DNA from: Elusimicrobia bacterium GWB2_63_22
Lineage (GTDB): Bacteria > Elusimicrobiota > Elusimicrobia > Elusimicrobiales > UBA9959
Length of the DNA: 64,000 nucleotides
NCBI GenBank assembly: GCA_001799735.1
Contig: MGUA01000022.1
Coordinates: 80,863 to 144,862, forward strand
Direction: 5' to 3'
Below are positions 56,338-64,000 of the stretch, piece by piece (positions within the stretch are counted from its first letter, which is position 1; each line of letters opens with the position of its first letter). Under the pieces are notes generated by a model. That model was not told the DNA's origin, ran no database searches, and saw only the letters and a list, made by a program, of their open reading frames with translations. Made by a program: the position numbers and the translations under genes.

Positions 56338-56984
56338 ATTCCGCTCCCCTCAAGAAGGTGCTGCTGTCGGTCTTCCCCGTGCTGGGAGTTGCCGCGCTGG
56401 CGCTCTGGTACCGCAACGCCGGCTGCCCGTTCGCCTCTGACAGCGCCTACGCGGCGCTGGTGCTGGGCCGCCTGGCCGGCATTATAGCCGCCCTGGGCGT
56501 TATGGGGCAGCTGCTGGTAATGTCCCGCGCGTCCTGGCTGGAGCCGCTCACCGGCGGGGCCCTGCCGGTAAAATGGCATCACCGCGCAGGCTTGGTCATA
56601 CCTCTGGCCCTGCTGGTCCACCCGCCATTGATAGTCTGGTTTAATTCCGTGCAGTCCGGGACCCCCTTCATGGAGCAGTATTTAAACATGTTGAACTGGG
56701 ACGATATCCCGGCCGCGGCCGGCGGAGAAGGTTTGATAATAGCGGCCGTGCTCCTGTCTCTGCCCCTGTTGCGGTCCCGCCTGCCGTACGGGCTCTGGCA
56801 GAAAACCCATCTCGCCGTCTACGCCGGGCTGGCGCTCTCTATCGGCCACCAGCTGGAGTTCGGCGGGGACCTTTCCGGGGGCAACCCTGGCTTCGCCCTT
56901 GTTTGGTACGCCCTGCTGGCTTTCACCGCCGTCAACGCCGCCTGGTTCCGGCTGGTGCAGCCGCGGCTGGGAGCCAAGGCGTGA
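56334..56984 (+). CDS. Ferric-reductase-like heme membrane protein (YedZ/MsrQ-like)
   Basis: ~6 TM with spaced His (KWHHRAGLV, HLAVYAGLALSIGHQLEFGG); ATGA overlap with OsmC gene. Confidence 0.78.
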   Translation: MNSAPLKKVLLSVFPVLGVAALALWYRNAGCPFASDSAYAALVLGRLAGIIAALGVMGQLLVMSRASWLEPLTGGALPVKWHHRAGLVIPLALLVHPPLIVWFNSVQSGTPFMEQYLNMLNWDDIPAAAGGEGLIIAAVLLSLPLLRSRLPYGLWQKTHLAVYAGLALSIGHQLEFGGDLSGGNPGFALVWYALLAFTAVNAAWFRLVQPRLGAKA

Positions 56985-57565
56985 AGAAGTTTTTAGCTTT
57001 CCTGCTGATATTCGCGGCTGCGGCGCCCTTGTGCTGCGCCGCGCCCGGCAAGAGGACCAAAAAAATGGAAAATAAACCTGTACTCGAGACTGCTACCCTG
57101 GCCGGCGGCTGCTTCTGGGGGATGGAAGAGATACTGCGCGGCCTGCCCGGGGTGGCGGACCCCGTTGTGGGCTATACCGGCGGCAAGACGGAAAACCCGA
57201 AGTACGAGGAAGTGAAGACCGGCGCCACCGGCCACGCCGAGAGCATCCAGCTTAAATTCGACCCGGCAAAAATTTCCTACGGGGCCATCCTCGACATGTT
57301 CTTCAAGATGCACGACCCCACCACGCCCGGGCGCCAGGGCAACGACGTGGGCACGCAGTACAGGTCGGTCATCTTCTACCACGGCGAGGTGCAGAAGAAG
57401 GAGGCCGAGGCGGCTGTGGCGAGGGCCAGGGCTTCCGGCCGCTGGCGCAAGCCCATTACCACGGAAATAGTGCCCGCCGGCAAGTTCTGGCCGGCGGAGG
57501 CTTATCACCAGGATTACTTAAAGAAGCATCCCGGCGGCTATACCTGCCATTATATAAGGGATTAA
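56981..57565 (+). CDS. msrA: Exported peptide-methionine (S)-S-oxide reductase
   Basis: GTG start, signal peptide VKKFLAFLLIFAAAAPLCCA; ATLAGGCFWGMEEILRGLPGV..GYTGG. Confidence 0.92.
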   Translation: MKKFLAFLLIFAAAAPLCCAAPGKRTKKMENKPVLETATLAGGCFWGMEEILRGLPGVADPVVGYTGGKTENPKYEEVKTGATGHAESIQLKFDPAKISYGAILDMFFKMHDPTTPGRQGNDVGTQYRSVIFYHGEVQKKEAEAAVARARASGRWRKPITTEIVPAGKFWPAEAYHQDYLKKHPGGYTCHYIRD

Positions 57566-58021
57566 CTACTTGTGGTCCAGCTCGAAACCGCGGTCCGTGG
57601 CCAGCTTTTTAATTTCCTGCGCGAAGGAAGGGTTCTGCTTGATGGCTTCGGAGAAGTGGTCGGCCATCAGCACGAAGAGCTTTGAATCTTCCTCGCAGGC
57701 CACGGTGGCCGTCCTGTTGGCGCGGGTCAGCAGGGCCATCTCGCCGAAGCAATCCCCGGCTATCAGCTCCGCCACCTTCCTGGAAAAAGACAGCATGCCG
57801 TTCTTAACGTTTACGCTCAGGCGGCCTTCGGCCACCACGTAGAAGGAGTCGCCGGGGTCGCCCTGTCGGCATACCTTCTCGCCCTTGGCGAACTGGTAGT
57901 AGGTGATGCGCTTGAGGATCTCCTCCAGCAGGCCCATGTTCATGGACGCGAAAAAATTGATCTTGTGCACTATCTTGGTGAACAGGACGGTCTCGGTGTC
58001 GGTGAGCTGAAGCTTTTTCAT
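57566..58021 (-). CDS. Cyclic-nucleotide-binding-domain protein
   Basis: GEKVCRQGDPGDSFYVVAEGRLSV..GDCFGEMALLTRANRTATVAC; no HTH. Confidence 0.9.
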   Translation of the reverse strand: MKKLQLTDTETVLFTKIVHKINFFASMNMGLLEEILKRITYYQFAKGEKVCRQGDPGDSFYVVAEGRLSVNVKNGMLSFSRKVAELIAGDCFGEMALLTRANRTATVACEEDSKLFVLMADHFSEAIKQNPSFAQEIKKLATDRGFELDHK

Positions 58022-58046
58022 TTAATCCCCCGGGCAAATTCTACCA

Positions 58047-58084
58047 AAAAAGAAAACGCGCCGGTAAAGGCGCGTTCTCTTTTT
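58047..58084 (-). terminator. Intrinsic terminator-like hairpin
   Basis: AGAAAACGCGCC-ggtaaa-GGCGCGTTCTCTTTTTT. Confidence 0.75.
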
Positions 58085-58096
58085 TGCCGGGGCCGC

Positions 58097-58414
58097 TTAT
58101 TTCAGCTGCTTGCTGATGTGCGTCCAGGCGTTCTTCACTTCCGCGGTCAGGTGCTTCATCTCTTCGGCGCTGACGCGGCCCACGCGCTCGTAGCGCTTGG
58201 CCACTTCGTCCACCAGGGCGTAGTAGTTTTCCTTGTTGATGTCCTTCATCTTCTTCATCTTCTCAAGGACTTCGCCCTTCATCTTAAGCGTCCAGGCCGC
58301 GATCTTCTCGCGGTTCTCAACGCCGCGCTTGCCGGTGAGAAAATAAGTCGCAGCCGCGGCTATGGCCGCCACCGCTATGCCCGCCCCGATCATTTTTTTA
58401 GATTTTGTTTCCAT
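58097..58414 (-). CDS. YtxH-like small membrane-anchored protein
   Basis: METKSKKMIGAGIAVAAIAAAATYFLTGKRG + coiled-coil-like C-term. Confidence 0.65.
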   Translation of the reverse strand: METKSKKMIGAGIAVAAIAAAATYFLTGKRGVENREKIAAWTLKMKGEVLEKMKKMKDINKENYYALVDEVAKRYERVGRVSAEEMKHLTAEVKNAWTHISKQLK

Positions 58415-58550
58415 GTGCCCTCCCTGAAATTTCCCTGCCCTGTAATGATACAAAAAAACAGGGCCGGGCTTTCTCCGTCAGCGCCCGGCTTGCAGCCTTG
58501 AGTTTATAGATGTCAGGACGCTGAGTATTCCGCCTGCCTGCCGCGGCGGC

Positions 58551-58580
58551 TTGACAGCAGCGGAACGTTTTAAATAGACT
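58551..58580 (+). promoter_or_regulatory. Promoter of the small-ORF operon
   Basis: TTGACA-N18-TAGACT. Confidence 0.6.
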
Positions 58581-58726
58581 AACCGTAGATTGGACTCCTA
58601 GGGGTAGGGGCTCTTTACCGCAACCGTAATCTCAGTTCACTGCCGAGATTCTGAATAAGCAGCCTTCCGGCTTTTGTGTCTTTATCACAAGGCCGGCGAA
58701 GTCGTCGCATCTTTACAGGGAGAAAT

Positions 58727-58900
58727 ATGGGTATCATTCACAAACGGCGACGCGCCGTTGAGGGGTGTCATCACATAAAGGCAAAGAAAAGCCGTTCCGC
58801 GAGCGGCAAGACGGGGCAATTCCTGCGTAGCGCATTCTATTACCTTAAGGCGGAACAGCTCCTTAAGACTTCAATGCGCCTTTTGTGCGAAGCGGCCTAA
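58727..58900 (+). CDS. 57-aa basic protein of unknown function
   Basis: AGGGAGAAAT SD; MGIIHKRRRAVEGCHHIKAKKSRSASGKTGQF.. Confidence 0.55.
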   Translation: MGIIHKRRRAVEGCHHIKAKKSRSASGKTGQFLRSAFYYLKAEQLLKTSMRLLCEAA

Positions 58901-58910
58901 GGAGAAATGT

Positions 58911-58979
58911 ATGCCCTCCTCAGGTGTAATTGCCGACAAGAACAGGCAACCGGACTCAGAGTCCGCCGCTCTCTCATGA
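58911..58979 (+). CDS. 22-aa leader ORF
   Basis: MPSSGVIADKNRQPDSESAALS*; SD GGAG at 6-nt spacing; ATGA overlap with next ATG. Confidence 0.5.
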   Translation: MPSSGVIADKNRQPDSESAALS

Positions 58980-59251
58980 AGTGCTTGATATACCGGAATA
59001 AGGCGGCGGTGATGAAGAAGATCGCCGCCAGGCTGGGGCGGGGCAGGTCCGACGGCGAGAAAGCCAGGCTGGCGGCCAGGCTGGGGGAAGAGGCTGATTC
59101 GCTTATAGCCTGCGCCGATTACGACAGCGCCAGCCAGGACTGCAAGAACTGCCGCGCTATCGCGTCCAGGCGCAAAAGAACAATGTGGGGCATCTTAAAA
59201 AGCATAAAAACCGGGCAGGTGATACTACCGGGGACTAAAGGGAGAATGTAA
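58976..59251 (+). CDS. 91-aa protein of unknown function
   Basis: MKCLIYRNKAAVMKKIAARLGRGR...ACADYDSASQDCKNCRAIASRRKR. Confidence 0.6.
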   Translation: MKCLIYRNKAAVMKKIAARLGRGRSDGEKARLAARLGEEADSLIACADYDSASQDCKNCRAIASRRKRTMWGILKSIKTGQVILPGTKGRM

Positions 59252-59255
59252 AACT

Positions 59256-59594
59256 ATGGGAATAACCAAACTGATGCGGGCGATAGGCAAAAAGAAGACA
59301 GCGACGGACAAGATCGGAGCCGGGAGCCGGGCCACACTGGACTATCCGGAGCGGGGCGAAAAGATTACCTCGCCGCAATACACGTTCCGCGTGGGCGTAT
59401 CGGGCGCGGTAGAACGGGTGGAGGTCTCGATAAACCAGGGGCCTTGGCAGCCTTGCCGGTGGTCGGTGGGATATTGGTGGTATGATTGGAAGGGCTATGG
59501 TAATGGGCGTTACCAGGCTGCGGTCAGGGCGATGGTGAAAGGCGAACGTGTGACCGCGTCCGAGCCGGTCAAATTCACGGTGAATTTGAGATAG
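59256..59594 (+). CDS. Small protein with Ig-like/E-set-like domain
   Basis: VSGAVERVEVSINQGPWQPCRWSVGYWWYDWKGYGNGRYQAAVRAMVKGERVTASEPVKFTVNLR. Confidence 0.65.
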   Translation: MGITKLMRAIGKKKTATDKIGAGSRATLDYPERGEKITSPQYTFRVGVSGAVERVEVSINQGPWQPCRWSVGYWWYDWKGYGNGRYQAAVRAMVKGERVTASEPVKFTVNLR

Positions 59595-59678
59595 GCGAAG
59601 ACGAGAGCGTGAAATAGCGGAGGAATAGCGGATGTCCCTATCCGCCCTGTGAGGGCCTGAGGGGACGTTTTGCTGTTT

Positions 59679-59952
59679 TTATGTTTTGGCCTGGGTGGCC
59701 GGTGAGTCGGCCAAGGCCTTTGATACTGCGGCCATAAAAACTTCCAGGTTGAACGGCTTCTCGAAATAAAATTTGGAGCCTGCCCGGGGGCGAGTTCTGA
59801 GGCGGAGCCTGTGACAAGGAGGCTTTTTGCCCCCTTCTGGTTCTCCTCGAATATTCTTGTCAGCTCGGTGCCCAGGCCGTCTTGCAGCATCAAGCCTGTT
59901 ATAAGCAGGTCGCAGCCTTGTCGTCGTCGGCCATAAGTATATTTCTCGGCAT
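59679..59952 (-). pseudogene. Decayed response-regulator receiver
   Basis: MPRNILMADDDKAAT / CDLLITGLMLQDGLGTELTRIFEENQKGAKSLLVTGSASELAPGQ / GSKFYFEKPFNLEVFMAAVSKALADS spread over different frames. Confidence 0.75.
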
Positions 59953-60013
59953 CTTGTCTCGGTAAGGGGCATACGGTCCACCGGGGCATAGGACGCCAAA
60001 CCTATGACGGTGG

Positions 60014-62107
60014 TCAACTTTTGGCGTTCTTCAAGGGGTGTTCGGCGTGTGCCGGGGCGCGTGTGGCCGGCGGGGACAAGGCTTCGCGCACTTTTTGCGT
60101 GAGCAGGTCTAGCGTGAACGGCTTTTGAATAAAATTTTTGTCCGGGGGCAACATGCCGTCGGTAAGGACGGAATGGTCCGTATAGCCGGACATGTAGATG
60201 ACTTCCATCTCCTGGTACTCTGCCTTCAATCGTTCCGCCAGTTCTATGCCGGTCATTTCAGGCAGGACCATATCCGTCAGCAGCAGGTCTATACGCTTTT
60301 GATGATGTTTGCAGAGGGTAAGCGCCTCCTCGGCACTGCCGGCTTCCAGCACTGAGAGTCCGTCTTCGGAGAGTGCGCGCCTGGCGAGGGTCTTTATCTG
60401 GGTATCGTCGTCCACCACCAGGACCGTGCCGCTTACGGCGGAAAACTTTTTAACGGCGGCTGGCTGCCCTGCCTCGGCCGCTTCACCTGAAGCCAGGGGG
60501 AAGTACAGTTTAAAGACCGTGCCGCGGCCTTCCTCGCTGTCTATCACTATGGTCCCGCCGCTTTGCTTGACTATCCCATGCACGGTGGAGAGCCCGAGGC
60601 CGGTGCCTTTATCGCGCGGTTTTGTGGTAAAGAACGGCTCGAAGATATGCGCTTTTGTTTCAGCGTTCATACCGCAGCCGTTGTCGCTGACCGAAAGCAG
60701 GGCATACTCGCCCGGCTTCAGGGTGCCGTTGCGGTGGATGTATTCGGCGTCAATACGCGCGACGGAGACTTCAAGGGTCAGTTTCCCGCCTTTAGGCATG
60801 GAGTCGCGGGCGTTAACACAGAGGTTTAAAAGCACTTGCTCCAGGTAACCCGGGTCCGCTTTTATCAGCACCGGCTCTTTGCGCGCAACAGTGGTCAGTT
60901 TTATGTTTTCGCCTATCAGGCGGTGGAGCATGGTCTTCATCCCCGCGAGGATCATGTTAATGTCCAGTACTTTCGGCTGGAGCACCTGTTTGCGGCTGAA
61001 GGCCAGGAGCTGGCGGGTCAGCGCGGCGGCGCGCTGGCCTGTATTTTTTATCTCTTCTACGTCGGAACGTTTGGGGTCATCCTCCCCCATGGCTTTGAGC
61101 AGTAAGTCGCTATAGGTCAGAATGGCGGAGAGCATATTATTGAAATCGTGCGCTATGCCGCCGGCCAGGTTGCCGGCGGTCTCCATTTTCTGCGACTGGC
61201 GTAATTGCTCTTCCAACTGGGCCCTTTCCTGTTCTGCCGCCCTGGCCGCGCTTATGTCTTCCACCATTCCCAGATAGCGTGGATTGGTCTTGTCGAACGC
61301 CGGCAGCGGGGTGGCGGTGAGCTTTACCCAGGCTATGCTCCCGTCGGGCCTGAGATATCGCTTTTCCACCTGGAGCACTTTTGTTTCCCCGGAGTTAAGC
61401 CGGGCCAGGCTGTCAGACTGCGTCTTTATATCTTCGGGATGAGTGACGCTCATCCAGTCGGCGCCGGCCAGGTCTTCCTGGGACCGGCCGATTATCCTGG
61501 CCAGCATCGGGTTCACGCGCAGGAAGCGGTCTGTCCTGGCGTCGAGCAGGCATATTCCCATGGGAGATTCTGTGAACACGGCTTTGAACAGCGCTTCGCT
61601 CTCTTTCAGGGATTCCAGGGCTTTTTCCCTGAGCGCAAGTTGTTCCGCTAATTCATGCGTGCGCAGCGCTACCATCTGCCGCAGTTGGGCGCGCTCCGTC
61701 TGTTGTGAGATGTTTGCCGCCTTGATCTTCAGCATGGCCCGTATCTGGACCAGCAGTTCCCAGAGCTCGAAAGGCTTTGAAATGAACGCCTCGGCCCCGG
61801 CCGCAAGGGCCTTTTCGCAGATCTCGGCATCGGGCTTAACGGCGGTAAGGAATATCACGGGGGTATTCTTGAGGCGGATGTCCTCTTTGATGCGCCTGCA
61901 AGTCTCAAAGCCGTCCATCTCAGGCATTACGACGTCGAGCAGGATTATGTCGGGGATCTTTGCCAGGGCCAGCTCTATGCCTTGAGCCCCGCTCCGGGCG
62001 GGAAAGAAGTCCGCGCCGGGGAAGGTGTGGGCTATCCCGGCCTGTAATTGTTCCAGTGTTTCTTCTCCGTCGTCTATGGCCAGGAACTTGTATCTATGGG
62101 TGGTCAT
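60014..62107 (-). CDS. Hybrid sensor histidine kinase (REC-PAS-HK-REC)
   Basis: FLAIDDGEETLEQL..DVVMPEMDGFE; PAS; LAGGIAHDFNNMLSAIL; DNGCGMNAET; VLVVDDDTQIKTLARRAL..LTDMVLPEMTGIEL. Confidence 0.94.
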   Translation of the reverse strand: MTTHRYKFLAIDDGEETLEQLQAGIAHTFPGADFFPARSGAQGIELALAKIPDIILLDVVMPEMDGFETCRRIKEDIRLKNTPVIFLTAVKPDAEICEKALAAGAEAFISKPFELWELLVQIRAMLKIKAANISQQTERAQLRQMVALRTHELAEQLALREKALESLKESEALFKAVFTESPMGICLLDARTDRFLRVNPMLARIIGRSQEDLAGADWMSVTHPEDIKTQSDSLARLNSGETKVLQVEKRYLRPDGSIAWVKLTATPLPAFDKTNPRYLGMVEDISAARAAEQERAQLEEQLRQSQKMETAGNLAGGIAHDFNNMLSAILTYSDLLLKAMGEDDPKRSDVEEIKNTGQRAAALTRQLLAFSRKQVLQPKVLDINMILAGMKTMLHRLIGENIKLTTVARKEPVLIKADPGYLEQVLLNLCVNARDSMPKGGKLTLEVSVARIDAEYIHRNGTLKPGEYALLSVSDNGCGMNAETKAHIFEPFFTTKPRDKGTGLGLSTVHGIVKQSGGTIVIDSEEGRGTVFKLYFPLASGEAAEAGQPAAVKKFSAVSGTVLVVDDDTQIKTLARRALSEDGLSVLEAGSAEEALTLCKHHQKRIDLLLTDMVLPEMTGIELAERLKAEYQEMEVIYMSGYTDHSVLTDGMLPPDKNFIQKPFTLDLLTQKVREALSPPATRAPAHAEHPLKNAKS

Positions 62108-62230
62108 ACCGCTTCCCCCTATCAAACGCGAAAGATTTATGAAGCTATAATCCGCTGGTGTCGATGGAAAATTGCCCCTCTTCTGAGCGGTTGCTGTTTT
62201 TATCTGGCCTGCCCTGTATGCGTGGGAAAG

Positions 62231-62635
62231 CTAGTCTGTCTGTATCAGGCGGCGTGCGCGGTTTCCCGTATGAAGAATTTTGAAAACGGCGGACAGGGTT
62301 TCTTTGTTCTTAAGGGTTTTTAATACCGCCAGGAATTTTTCCCGATCCTCCTGCGGTTTCCCTTTCAGGATCGCCCGTATCTGGCTGAAGACCTGATGGT
62401 CGAAAATATTCGCGACTTGTAATTCCTGGTCCGCGAAAATATCGGCGACGGAAACGTTCAGCGCCTTTGTGATCTTGGTAAGTGTGCGCAGGCTGGGCGT
62501 TTTCTTTCCGTTCTCGATACAGGTTATAAAACCGCCGTCAATCCCCGCCATTTCCGCCAATTGGCTTATGGTCAGGCCGGCCTGTTTGCGTACGAACCTT
62601 ATTCGTGTTCCAACGGTGATGTTCATTTGGTTCAT
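62231..62635 (-). CDS. XRE-family HTH regulator
   Basis: VGTRIRFVRKQAGLTISQLAEMAGIDGGFITCIENGKKTPSLRTLTKI. Confidence 0.92.
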   Translation of the reverse strand: MNQMNITVGTRIRFVRKQAGLTISQLAEMAGIDGGFITCIENGKKTPSLRTLTKITKALNVSVADIFADQELQVANIFDHQVFSQIRAILKGKPQEDREKFLAVLKTLKNKETLSAVFKILHTGNRARRLIQTD

Positions 62636-62652
62636 TTTTTCGTCCTAGAGAC

Positions 62653-62700
62653 ATTATAAGCATAATGCGGGAACGACAAAATATCCTGAAAGACAAAATA
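62653..62700. promoter_or_regulatory. XRE gene promoter with direct repeats
   Basis: Minus strand TTTGTC-N16-TATAAT; GACAAAATA repeated at 62675 and 62692. Confidence 0.5.
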
Positions 62701-62954
62701 GGGATATTGTCCTTTAGACATTTGCTGCTGCGGTACGGAGATATATCGAATGTTAGAAAATTTTGGTCACTAATTCACGAAGCCGGAAACATCCGCGCAC
62801 AAAACAGACCGACAAGGCCGGTGGGCAGGAGACAGCTGCAACAACACCGGGATAACAGTATATCAGTTAAGGGTACTTCGCATTAGCCGGAATCTGCTCT
62901 GTAATGAATATTGAAAAAACGCGGAGTTCGTGCGCTTGGTGCCTGTGTAAACAG

Positions 62955-62981
62955 AAAGCTCCTCGGGTGAGGAGCTTTTTT
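62955..62981 (+). terminator. Intrinsic terminator
   Basis: AAGCTCCTC-gggt-GAGGAGCTTTTTT. Confidence 0.8.
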
Positions 62982-63707
62982 GTTTGCCAGAAAAATCTGG
63001 CGGGCCTTTCAGGATGAAGTTCGCGACTACTTTGCGCAACATCCCGAGGTAACTTTATAAATACCGCCAGCAAGCCGTTAAAGCTGCGGTATTGGGGATC
63101 TTATCCGCGAGATGTCGTCGCAGGCGTGGCCACGAAGCGCGGCCCCGCACTGCTCCTTGCCGCGAGAAGGCGGTTCGCAGGGCTCCGGCACTATGCGCCG
63201 TCGCACCTGCTCCAAAGGTGTTCTGCATCTTATCAACACCCCCTATGCGCGGCCGGCCGGCCCCCAACAGGGCCTTACCCGGCCGCTCCCGTCCGCCTTC
63301 GGCGTCCGTACAACGCAGAAAATTATTTCCCGCGCCCACTGCAAAGAACAAATTGAACTGGTTTAATTCTATAAAGTATCTGCCCGCGCTAGCCAGCGGT
63401 ACGCCGCGCACCGCTCGCGGCGCGGGCTTGTTTTTGATTTCTATCTTAGGCTGAACCGGTGGCAGCCGTATTTATAAAACACCAGCCCGGCGTCCGCTGC
63501 TGCGGCCGCCGCGCTGGTATTTTCTGTTACTGTTTTGCCGCCACCGGGAAGAAGCTGCGGGGAAATATGGTAGCAGAGGGCCAGGCCGGTAGCGTCTTGC
63601 GCTCGGGAGGCGCCGCCGCCCCCGGCCTGGCCCGTCTTATGCTGTCCCCGCCCATTCATGATACGGCGTAATGACCCACCCTCAAATAATAACGGCTAAC
63701 CCTGCCG

Positions 63708-64000
63708 TTAATGTGTCCACTCAATAACTTTCACTTCCGGCCCCACCTTCTTAACTACGGCCTCTTTCATCTTTTCAAAGTGCGGGCACGGAAAGCCTAT
63801 AGGGTTTCCATTTTTAATACAGGAAGCGAATGTTATTATCTGCGCGCCGCGTTCCACCATCATTTTAGCCCTCGCTACGGCTTTCTTCCCAGGGCAGCCG
63901 CCGCAGGATACAAATCCTGCCACTTCCACCGGCCCGGTCTCCTCAAAAGCGCATTTCCCTTCGCGCGCGACCTTAAAATCGGTGTTGCCGGGACACATAT
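63708..64000 (-). CDS. CGGC-domain protein, 5' end beyond window
   Basis: MCPGNTDFKVAREGKCAFEETGPVEVAGFVSCGGCPGKKAVARAK..FASCIKNGNPIGFPCPHF. Confidence 0.85.
   Translation of the reverse strand, partial: MCPGNTDFKVAREGKCAFEETGPVEVAGFVSCGGCPGKKAVARAKMMVERGAQIITFASCIKNGNPIGFPCPHFEKMKEAVVKKVGPEVKVIEWTH

Noticed and set aside
58510-58530. GTCAGGACGCTGAGTATTCC as another copy of the AGGGGACGCTGA element
   Set aside because: Only a partial core match and no opposing arm.
63055-63660. Short ORFs as genes or a tRNA
   Set aside because: No motif, no SD, several frames overlap; no cloverleaf or TΨC-like GGTTCRA motif recognised.

Overview
GC-rich bacterial chromosomal window (Elusimicrobiota-like gene style is my guess; it was not tested). 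It is densely coded, mostly housekeeping genes with several accessory patches. Confident loci: argR / argG-argH; a complete vitamin B5/CoA operon (DUF2520 - panB - panC - coaC - coaB - coaX - panD); tex, radC, dinB, htpX, a Sir2 deacylase, an SRAP protein, and a PIF1-type helicase with a WYL-like tail. There are many exported proteins of unknown function, including four CsgG/FlgO-like proteins, two of them fused to TPR arrays. A minus-strand GT2 / HEAT / receiver / tyrosine-phosphatase-like operon faces a TPR-beta-barrel gene and looks like an exopolysaccharide system. Most notable non-genic structure: (1) a 68-bp perfect direct repeat of the 3' end of an exonuclease gene, flanking a 3.8-kb ABC-transporter module that carries an ssnA-like pseudogene, like att sites of a small island; (2) a symmetric argR/argG bidirectional promoter overlapped by two phased ARG-box-like palindromes; (3) two hairpin elements with perfect 20-bp and 30-bp terminal inverted repeats sharing AGGGGACGCTGAT; (4) a 158-bp MITE-like element forming the C-terminus of the DUF2520 gene; (5) a 40-bp hairpin+tail repeat with a compensatory stem change; (6) a small-ORF operon at 58.5-59.6 kb with a structured leader and a coupled 22-aa ORF. 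No rRNA, tRNA or CRISPR array was recognised. All homology calls come from motif recognition by eye; no database search was run.
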